13,958 nt of DNA from positions 1 to 13,958 of the forward strand of contig JAQICW010000287.1 in NCBI GenBank assembly GCA_027858355.1, written 5' to 3'. The position numbers and the translations under genes are program-made. Source of the DNA: Desulfobacula sp. Lineage in GTDB: Bacteria; Desulfobacterota; Desulfobacteria; Desulfobacterales; Desulfobacteraceae. Shown here piece after piece: positions 8,717 through 13,958 of this stretch (the first letter of the stretch is position 1; each line of letters begins with the position of its first letter). The notes beneath the pieces are model-generated. The model did not search any database. It was not told the DNA's origin and saw only the letters and a list, made by a program, of their open reading frames with translations.

Positions 8717-8730
8717 CATCAAGCATCAAG
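8717..8730. repeat. Tandem 7-bp direct repeat
   Basis: CATCAAG occurs twice head-to-tail (8717-8723 and 8724-8730), four bases beyond the inverted repeat and on the promoter side of the 1306-aa gene. It may be part of a protein-binding site or may be chance. Confidence 0.4.
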
Positions 8731-8802
8731 TGTTATTTTGATTAGTTATTTTTACATGATAACCGGAAAAAAATAAACTTATTATTAGCTTTATTCACTG
8801 TA

Positions 8803-8940
8803 ATGAGTAGTTCCATAGGAATTACAGACACAAAATCCGGGGATTTCCCCCACTATGGCGAAATTACAGAGCGGGCATCGGAAATGAAAAAATATGCCAA
8901 GCAATTCAAAGGAAGTTGCTACAGGTTGAATAGGAGATAG
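8803..8940 (+). CDS. Possible small 45-aa ORF, unrecognised
   Basis: An ATG-to-TAG frame of 45 codons on the plus strand lies in an otherwise non-coding gap, antisense to the leader of the large gene. It reads MSSSIGITDTKSG, DFPHYGEITERASEM, then a basic end KKYAKQFKGSCYRLNRR. The composition is protein-like, with an amphipathic basic C-terminus, but there is no recognisable ribosome site. It could be a genuine microprotein, a remnant of a longer gene, or chance. Confidence 0.25.
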   Translation: MSSSIGITDTKSGDFPHYGEITERASEMKKYAKQFKGSCYRLNRR

Positions 8941-8991
8941 TGATCAAAGGGGAATTTGGGGAAGGATCTACTATTAATTTCATCTCCTCCA

Positions 8992-10791
8992 TTATTCACT
9001 GAGTTCAAGCCAATCAAACCATATGGGATAATGCTTCTTATACCATAAGAGGATATTTTTAAGTGTTTTCTGCTCATCCCCGGAAAAGGTTGCCTTGGGT
9101 ATTTTATTAAATTTTAGAACAACCTTGTCTCCAAAATATTCCAGCGCGTCTGTGCAAAGGGTTTGAAGCTCGTTTCTGATTCTGCCTGAATCTGAAATTT
9201 TAACTGCCCGAATCTTAAAATCCTCTCCCTTTAAAAACCGGTTCAGAAGCGGGCTGAAAACAAGCTTGCTTTCACCAAAGGTTTCAAGAAGTTTAAGGGC
9301 AAAGGTTATTTTTTTATCGGCCTTTTCCGTGGTCATTCGAACTGTGACAGAATAGGTATCATCTGAAATCTGGCTGACGCCGGGAAATCCTGAATAAGGA
9401 TCAGGGAGCATATATCCGGATGTGGCAATTGCGCGCCATTTTTTTTCGGCAATCAGGTCATCTGCTGAAAGAGTTTTTTTCTTTAAAGGGATTCCAGCAT
9501 TGCGGGCCTGCAGGATGCTTTCCCGGTAGATTTCCACCATGGCATCATCAATATCTTTATCAAAGATCTCATTTTTAAGACGCAGGGCAAAGTCCTCTGC
9601 ATCTGGATCAAGTTTCATGCTGGCGGCATCTTTATCAAATCTTAAGATAAATTTAGATGACAATACAGCAAGAGAGACATCAATATCAAGAATAGAGCAA
9701 AGGCTTGCTGCCTGGATGGCTTCAGCCGATGCAGCATATCCGTCAACAATGAAAAGATGGATATCATTGTTTTCATCTTCCCAGGTCTTTACGGAAAAGG
9801 TTGGCGCATAGGTCCCGGAATCTGTGAAGGGATGAAATCCTGTGGGCAGGGTCCAGTTTTCATCCACAAGATGAACGCCCTGTTCTTGCCATTCTTCCCA
9901 TAATTTTCCGATTCTGGGTTCCCTGTTATTCCCCTGGAGTGTCCATACATGGATATGATTGGATTGAATCCCGGGATAGGTCATTTTTATGGCTTCAACC
10001 ACTTTTCCCCTGGGAGTAAAATAATTGACCAGCAAAGAGTCATCAGCCGCTCGTTCAACTACAGCTTTTGGTAAAACAAGGGTTCCTATATAGCCTTCAT
10101 ACTGATCCGTAATGGCCAAAGGTTGATCAAAGAGATGCAAAACAGTTAAAGGACCTGTCTTTTCCCCTTTGGAAAACCGGGAAGTATTTTCAAGAGTATC
10201 AATGGCTGCACCCCAGACCGTGATATCCTTGAGAGCAATCGCGTGTCTGAAGTCTTCCCATGTATAGGCTTTATTATTAATCAGTTTCAGGACGCATTTT
10301 TCCAGAAACTTGGCCACCTCAGGCCTGGCATAAACTCTCCCAAATCCCAAAAGAGGGTTGGCTCCCATCTCGGCATTCTCTCCTGCTTTGGGCATGAGTC
10401 CTTCACCCAGACAGACCATGATGGCATGATTTTCAGGTAAGGTCCTTGAGAGGTACCAGAGACTTTCACTCATGGCATAGGCTGAGATGGCATCTGCGTC
10501 TTTTTTTACCAGGTTGAGCTCCTTTTTTTCCAGCCCGGCACCTTCGCCAAAACGACCGAACAATTTTGTTCCAAGCGCGGTAACGGCTGATGTCATTGCC
10601 AGCATCCTTTCCGTCCTGTTGTCAACAAAAGAGATTGAATCGTTCAATTCATCAACGGTCTGGCCTTTAATCCACTCAATGTTTACATCTTCAAGCCATA
10701 AATGCAGCCGTCCAAGAATAGGGCGGGTATCAAAAGCCCATTGCGAAATAAGATTTTTTTTCTTTAAGCTTGTGGTGTTCATTGTTTGCAT
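8992..10791 (-). CDS. Conserved-looking 599-aa soluble protein of unknown function
   Basis: This is a full-length, well-composed coding sequence with no signal peptide and no convincing membrane segment. I do not recognise the family. Visible landmarks are an early coiled or helical region (residues ~30-110), ESLWYLSRTLPENHAIMVCLGEG at ~128-150, a central alpha/beta region (HLFDQPLAITDQYEGYIGTL, then NHIHVWTLQGNN and GFHPFTDSGTYAPTF), a segment HLFIVDGYAASAEAIQAASLC resembling a nucleotide or cofactor-type loop and helix, and a mixed C-terminus. Three cysteines lie at scattered positions, with no metal cluster. The ATG at 10791 lacks a strong ribosome site; an ATG three codons in is an alternative. 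It is the next gene after the sigma-54 activator on the same strand, 148 nt away, so it may be the regulated target. No cysteine-dense, NTPase or hydrolase motif is evident, so no activity is assigned. Confidence 0.85.
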   Translation of the reverse strand: MQTMNTTSLKKKNLISQWAFDTRPILGRLHLWLEDVNIEWIKGQTVDELNDSISFVDNRTERMLAMTSAVTALGTKLFGRFGEGAGLEKKELNLVKKDADAISAYAMSESLWYLSRTLPENHAIMVCLGEGLMPKAGENAEMGANPLLGFGRVYARPEVAKFLEKCVLKLINNKAYTWEDFRHAIALKDITVWGAAIDTLENTSRFSKGEKTGPLTVLHLFDQPLAITDQYEGYIGTLVLPKAVVERAADDSLLVNYFTPRGKVVEAIKMTYPGIQSNHIHVWTLQGNNREPRIGKLWEEWQEQGVHLVDENWTLPTGFHPFTDSGTYAPTFSVKTWEDENNDIHLFIVDGYAASAEAIQAASLCSILDIDVSLAVLSSKFILRFDKDAASMKLDPDAEDFALRLKNEIFDKDIDDAMVEIYRESILQARNAGIPLKKKTLSADDLIAEKKWRAIATSGYMLPDPYSGFPGVSQISDDTYSVTVRMTTEKADKKITFALKLLETFGESKLVFSPLLNRFLKGEDFKIRAVKISDSGRIRNELQTLCTDALEYFGDKVVLKFNKIPKATFSGDEQKTLKNILLWYKKHYPIWFDWLELSE

Positions 10792-10808
10792 CCATTCAGT
10801 TAGAGTTA

Positions 10809-10838
10809 GGTTTTTAAAATTATTACCATTAAAAAACC
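10809..10838. repeat. AT-rich inverted repeat upstream of the 599-aa gene
   Basis: GGTTTTTAA at 10809-10817 and TTAAAAAACC at 10829-10838 are near-perfect inverted copies (one extra A) around an 11-nt loop, 18-47 nt upstream of the 599-aa start. No T-run follows on the minus strand. It could be a leader hairpin or a regulator site. The surrounding 148-nt gap is strongly AT-rich, and no TGGCAC-N5-TTGC promoter was found in it. Confidence 0.45.
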
Positions 10839-10939
10839 AAATTCAAAAGGAAAAAATTTATATCTCTATAACAATAACGACTATTGAGTATATTCGTGAT
10901 TGAACTAAAGGAAATTTAAAAGGATAAACTGGATGATCA

Positions 10940-12325
10940 TCAAAACTGATCTGCATAAGTTTTAATTTCCCCATTCTGGGCAAGAAACCTGTAAAGGGTT
11001 GCCCTTCCCACACCTAATACCTTTGCAGCCTTAGATTTATTTCCACCGGTTTGTTTGATGGCAGCCTTAACAGATTCAATATCAAGTTTGCCCCTGGCCG
11101 GCATGATCTCTTGTAAAGGATGTATTTCTGCAACCCGAAAGGTAACGTCTCTGCCCTGGATAATTTCCATGGGCAGATCCGATGGAAGTATCTGGCTTCC
11201 CTTTGAGCGTACCACGGAAAACTGGATCACGTTTTTTAATTCCCTGACATTTCCCGGCCAATGATAATCGAGCATGATATCAAGAGCCTCATCGGCAAGT
11301 TGGGGAATCGCATTTGGGCTTTCCTGTTCAGCTTCCTTTAAAAAGTGGGCAGCCAAAAGGGGGATATCGCTTTTGCGTTGTCTTAAGGGGGGGAGATGTA
11401 TAGGAATGACATTGAGCCTGTAATAAAGATCTTCCCTGAACCTGCCTGCCGTGATTTCATCTTTAAGATTTTTATTGGAGGCACTGATAATCCTGACATC
11501 CACGGATTCTTTTTTTTCGTCGCCAACTTTTTCAAAAGAGCCTTCCTGTAAAAATCTTAAAAGCTTTACCTGGGTTTTTAAGGGCAGTTCCGCCACTTCA
11601 TCCAGAAAAAGCGTTCCCTTATGGGCCAGTTCAAATCTTCCTTTCCGCTCTTTGATGGCTCCAGAAAAAGCTCCTTTGACATGCCCGAATAATTCACTTT
11701 CCACAATCCCTTCAGGGATGGCTCCGCAATTTACAGGAACAAATGCACCAGCACCATATGAGCTGATATCATGGATGGCATAGGCCACCCGTTCTTTTCC
11801 TGTGCCAGTTTCACCGGAAACATGAACTGGATAGTTGTACAGGGCAACATCCCTGATTTGCCTGAAAATATCCTGCATGGCTTTATCCTTGCCGATAATG
11901 CCTGCAAAGTTGGAAAGGTTTTCAGCCTTTAAGGACAGGTTAAAAGATTCGGTCACATCCCTGAAGGATGCAAGCACTCCATTAAATACATTGTCATGGC
12001 TGATGATGGCAGAGACGGTCATTTCAAGCTGCCGGGTAGAGCCGTCTTTTGTAATAATGTTCAATGGATATTCTTTTGAACCAAAAGAAAAATCTGGTGA
12101 GCCATCGCAAAAAGAACAGTTCCCTCCGCAGAAAGGTGCCTGAAAAACTTTATGGCAGTCGTTTCCAATAACTTCTTCTTTTAGATATCCCGTAATTTTT
12201 TCTGCTTCTTTATTAAAAACAGTAATGATTCTATCTGGGGTATGTGCAATTATTCCAAGTTTCAGGTTGTCCAGGACAAGATTAAGGTTGTCCCTGTCAA
12301 GTATGGGTTGCATCAAGTCAGTCAT
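10940..12325 (-). CDS. Sigma-54-dependent transcriptional activator (PAS - AAA+ - Fis-type HTH)
   Basis: This is a 461-residue enhancer-binding protein. An N-terminal PAS domain (~10-125) contains a cysteine cluster C57, C66, C70, C73 in the loop DCHKVFQAPFCGGNCSFC. The AAA+ domain (~140-370) has Walker A GETGTGKE (171-178), the sigma-54 contact loop as GAFSGA (218-223, the common motif being GAFTGA), Walker B GTLFLDEV (237-244), FREDLYYRLNV with conserved arginines (~296-306) and WPGNVREL (356-363). A Fis-type helix-turn-helix follows at ~415-455 (GGNKSKAAKVLGVGRATLYR). All elements for ATP-driven activation of RNA polymerase-sigma-54 are present. There is no response-regulator receiver domain, so input should come through PAS, plausibly redox or metal sensing by the cysteines (inference). 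The ATG at 12325 follows an AAAGGA about 11 nt upstream. The 599-aa gene is the nearest downstream target candidate. Confidence 0.95.
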   Translation of the reverse strand: MTDLMQPILDRDNLNLVLDNLKLGIIAHTPDRIITVFNKEAEKITGYLKEEVIGNDCHKVFQAPFCGGNCSFCDGSPDFSFGSKEYPLNIITKDGSTRQLEMTVSAIISHDNVFNGVLASFRDVTESFNLSLKAENLSNFAGIIGKDKAMQDIFRQIRDVALYNYPVHVSGETGTGKERVAYAIHDISSYGAGAFVPVNCGAIPEGIVESELFGHVKGAFSGAIKERKGRFELAHKGTLFLDEVAELPLKTQVKLLRFLQEGSFEKVGDEKKESVDVRIISASNKNLKDEITAGRFREDLYYRLNVIPIHLPPLRQRKSDIPLLAAHFLKEAEQESPNAIPQLADEALDIMLDYHWPGNVRELKNVIQFSVVRSKGSQILPSDLPMEIIQGRDVTFRVAEIHPLQEIMPARGKLDIESVKAAIKQTGGNKSKAAKVLGVGRATLYRFLAQNGEIKTYADQF

Positions 12326-12363
12326 TGCGTTAATAATCCTTTCAGTTTTTCCAAATCATCCAT
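12322..12363 (-). CDS. 13-codon ORF bridging AbiEii stop and activator start
   Basis: An ATG at 12363 opens MDDLEKLKGLLTQ and stops at a TGA overlapping the activator's ATG (ATGA overlap). Its start lies inside the last codons of the AbiEii gene. The same frame is open for 18 more codons upstream inside AbiEii (KHFTISGRELIST), so it may be the remnant of an alternative C-terminus rather than an independent peptide. It carries the AAAGGA that serves the activator. Translation of it could couple the activator to AbiE expression. Confidence 0.2.
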   Translation of the reverse strand: MDDLEKLKGLLTQ

Positions 12364-13447
12364 TGTGCTTATTAATTCCCTGCCAGATATAGTAAAATGC
12401 TTCCGGTAAAATTGCTTTTAAACGGTTCAATTTTTCATAAGGAGAAGGAAGAGTAATATTTTTTATTCGCTCTATTTTATTTGAAGAATATCTTAACTTA
12501 TCAAAGGATATACTTTTGCCAGTTTTTATTGAATTGGCAATGCAAAAAACTTTTGCTGCTGTAATTTTTGCTTCAGTATCGGTAGTAAACTTCTCTTTTA
12601 CCAGATGGCTTCCTAATCTTCGTATGCCATCCTCAATATTATTTGTGTCTTCTGAACTCTTAAAACCTTTTAATCGAATTTGGCAAAGAGCAAGTGAAAT
12701 ATCAATAGTATCCTGTAAAACTTCTTCTTTTGTGTATTTGTTTGAATGATAGCCATTCTCTTTTTTAAACGTCTCTTCAAAAGCAGTTTTAATACTCGTA
12801 AAATTTGTAGCGATATTAAAAAGTTCTCCAATATCAAACAGCTGTTTCGCCACCTGCATGGTCATACTTTTGCCTTTTTTAGTTGCAAAAGGCACACCTA
12901 TTGTATGGGGAGCAAAAGCAGTTAGTTTATCGCCTATGAGCCCTTCTATTGTTGGTACTTTTACAAACAATTCCACGTTTGTTTCAAAATAATTGCTGTG
13001 TATTGATTTGCTTTCTATAAATGAAAGATGAGACAAATCCTCAAGAACAATGTCCAGAAGTACAGAATCTTCCTTTTTGGATCTATCTGATGTATAAAAA
13101 AATTGGAAATGTTTGCGGTTTGGAAGGCCTCTGTCACCTCGGTCATCTTCTTTAAATCTTGTAAATGGTGCATTTTCTGCTATCTGGGCAAGTTTTTCCT
13201 TGAGCGCTTTTAACTCACCGTCAAAGATAATATCAATATCTATCGATAGTCTCTTTATTTGTGGCACATGAAGTAGAAGACTGGTCCCACCCTTAAAAAT
13301 AAAGTTCGTTTTTGTCTGCACAAGATATCCAAGTAATGCAAAAGCATGTATGGTTTTTTCGATTAAAACAGGATCCCCTGACAGCTCCTCTTTTTTAGTT
13401 TTTATCCAGTCTGCATTGAAACAGCTGTTTTTTATAAAAACTTGCAT
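12356..13447 (-). CDS. AbiEii-family nucleotidyltransferase toxin (type IV toxin-antitoxin)
   Basis: This 363-residue protein (from the ATG at 13447; a TTG one codon earlier is also possible) has the AbiEii/DUF1814 nucleotidyltransferase signature. KGGTSL is at residues 52-57 and LSIDIDI at about 67-73, with D70 and D72 as the expected metal-binding pair. LDIVLEDL follows at ~131-138 with a further acidic residue (D132), then PTIEGLIGDKLTAF at ~165-178 with the conserved Asp-Lys, and a KQLFDIGEL helix at ~201-209. Family members inhibit growth by transferring nucleotides to RNA, in characterised relatives to tRNA acceptor ends. The gene overlaps the end of the antitoxin gene by one base (TGATG), as expected for a coupled operon. 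All catalytic positions look intact. Base composition is clearly AT-richer than the SNF2/SWIM region, in keeping with acquired DNA. It ends 30 nt before the sigma-54 activator start. Confidence 0.93.
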   Translation of the reverse strand: MQVFIKNSCFNADWIKTKKEELSGDPVLIEKTIHAFALLGYLVQTKTNFIFKGGTSLLLHVPQIKRLSIDIDIIFDGELKALKEKLAQIAENAPFTRFKEDDRGDRGLPNRKHFQFFYTSDRSKKEDSVLLDIVLEDLSHLSFIESKSIHSNYFETNVELFVKVPTIEGLIGDKLTAFAPHTIGVPFATKKGKSMTMQVAKQLFDIGELFNIATNFTSIKTAFEETFKKENGYHSNKYTKEEVLQDTIDISLALCQIRLKGFKSSEDTNNIEDGIRRLGSHLVKEKFTTDTEAKITAAKVFCIANSIKTGKSISFDKLRYSSNKIERIKNITLPSPYEKLNRLKAILPEAFYYIWQGINKHNG

Positions 13448-13857
13448 CAATCAACCATTTCCGATTTAATATTATTTCGGACTTGGTTGATTGCATTCGG
13501 AATGACAAGTTCTCTTCGTTTTGCATAGGAAAACAGAGCCGAAATATTTAATCTACCAGAGTTTATAGCATTTTTGACCACTTGTTCAGCTTCAGAGCTT
13601 TCCATAATCCTGATTTTTCTGTTTTCAATAAGAAAATCTACAAGAATTTTTTCAATTGAAGAACAATTATCACTATTTTCAGGTTGTTTAAAAATTGAAG
13701 GCCGCAAAACTACTGTTTTTTCATTTAGTTTAAAGAGTTTTGTAATTTCAGCCTTGGTTGGGTTTTTGTAAACACTGTAACCCACTTTTTCTAAAATATC
13801 AGCAGTATTTTTGATATAATCAGAATTTGTATAAACAAAAATTATAAATTTTGACAA
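13447..13857 (-). CDS. AbiEi-like antitoxin C-terminal portion (DUF6577-type), N-terminus cut by an in-frame TGA
   Basis: The 136-residue frame begins at a TTG with no ribosome site. It holds the neutralising-domain features of AbiEi-like antitoxins: an FIIFVYTN strand, GYSVYKNPTKAEI, KTVVLRPSIFKQP, SSIEKILVDFLIE and the terminal LFSYAKRREL. The TTG is unlikely to be the true start. The same frame continues upstream for 13 codons as WSTEQLNSFTHHI, which matches the family pattern W-x-T-x-x-LN-x-F-x-x-H, up to a TGA at 13897-13899. Beyond that it is open again to the window edge. The gene directly precedes the toxin, with a one-base overlap. As it stands, the antitoxin lacks its N-terminal winged-helix part unless translation reads through. 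Confidence in the family is good; expression of a functional protein is doubtful. Confidence 0.75.
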   Translation of the reverse strand: MSKFIIFVYTNSDYIKNTADILEKVGYSVYKNPTKAEITKLFKLNEKTVVLRPSIFKQPENSDNCSSIEKILVDFLIENRKIRIMESSEAEQVVKNAINSGRLNISALFSYAKRRELVIPNAINQVRNNIKSEMVD

Positions 13858-13896
13858 TATATGATGGGTGAAAGAGTTTAACTGCTCTGTTGACCA

Positions 13897-13958
13897 TCAG
13901 GAAAAAGAGAGCAAGGGAAGCTTTTGGTTAATGGTTTTTGTTATATCATTTATCGGCG
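13897..13958 (-). pseudogene. Upstream part of the AbiEi-like antitoxin, separated by TGA and cut by the window edge
   Basis: In the same frame as the antitoxin, 20 codons upstream of the TGA read INDITKTINQKLPLLSFS, then stop, then WSTEQLN. This fits the family segment in which a helix is followed by P-x-x-x-F and a strand ending at the W-x-T motif. The TGA therefore sits where a small hydrophobic residue is normally found. The rest of the N-terminal domain lies outside the window. Confidence 0.5.

Larger units (their letters stand above)
8649..8991. promoter_or_regulatory. 343-nt leader/intergenic region upstream of the giant repeat/propeller gene
   Basis: This stretch lies between the stop of the 599-residue gene and the start of the 1306-residue gene, both on the minus strand. 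It holds a perfect 10-bp inverted repeat, a tandem 7-bp repeat and a possible 45-codon plus-strand ORF, each listed separately. The gap suggests the 1306-residue gene has its own promoter. I cannot assign -35/-10 or -24/-12 boxes with confidence. Confidence 0.4.

Noticed and set aside
8834..8852. GGGGATTTCCCC inverted repeat in the gap
   Set aside because: A 5-bp stem with a 2-nt loop cannot form a stable hairpin, and no T-run follows.
8890..8910. Sigma-54-like TGGCAT box on the minus strand
   Set aside because: The -24 half is fair, but the -12 half lacks the required GC at the correct spacing.
13897..13899. TGA as a selenocysteine codon in the antitoxin
   Set aside because: Family members carry a hydrophobic residue here, not a catalytic cysteine, and no convincing SECIS hairpin was identified by eye.
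1..13958. CRISPR array, tRNA/rRNA, complete insertion sequence
   Set aside because: No spaced identical repeats, no cloverleaf-like or rRNA stretch, and no transposase with terminal repeats were seen on either strand.

Overview
The window looks like chromosomal, partly accessory DNA from a Gram-negative anaerobe. The best guess is a sulfate reducer of the Desulfobacterota (Desulfobacterales type). This rests on overall protein style, a Fis-type sigma-54 activator and moderate base composition. No taxonomic marker gene is present, so the assignment is inference.

Layout. (1) 1-~865: a damaged ParB-like gene on the minus strand. Its nucleotide-binding core is readable, but the head is missing and the tail runs on in another frame. 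(2) 978-4703: a plus-strand pair, a complete SNF2-family ATPase (N-terminal DUF3670-like region plus helicase core) followed 21 nt later by a SWIM zinc-finger protein with a Lys-rich linker and a probable winged-helix C-terminus. (3) 4728-8648: convergent to that pair, a 1306-residue protein with a long helical-repeat region, a probable beta-propeller and a second helical-repeat region. Its 5' leader carries a perfect 10-bp inverted repeat. (4) 8649-8991: non-coding apart from a possible 45-codon plus-strand ORF. (5) 8992-10791: an unrecognised 599-residue soluble protein, downstream on the same strand of (6) 10940-12325, a PAS/AAA+/Fis sigma-54 activator with a four-cysteine cluster in its PAS domain. 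(7) 12356-13958: an AT-rich AbiE-type (type IV) toxin-antitoxin module. The nucleotidyltransferase toxin is intact, but the antitoxin frame is interrupted by an in-frame TGA and continues off the right edge.

How it may work together. The SNF2 and SWIM genes form an operon and probably a functional pair, since in many bacteria the two domains occur fused. The giant repeat/propeller protein sits tail-to-tail with them and could be a scaffold or sensor for the same system, but only adjacency supports this. The sigma-54 activator is a candidate regulator of the 599-residue protein, although I find no -24/-12 promoter in the 148-nt gap between them. The AbiE module and the decayed ParB gene at the two edges suggest an accessory, island-like neighbourhood with turnover of mobile genes.

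The best candidates for something undescribed are the SNF2/SWIM/repeat-propeller set, the orphan 599-residue family with its cysteine-PAS activator, and the toxin with a broken antitoxin. Positions 1-153 show no gene I can support.
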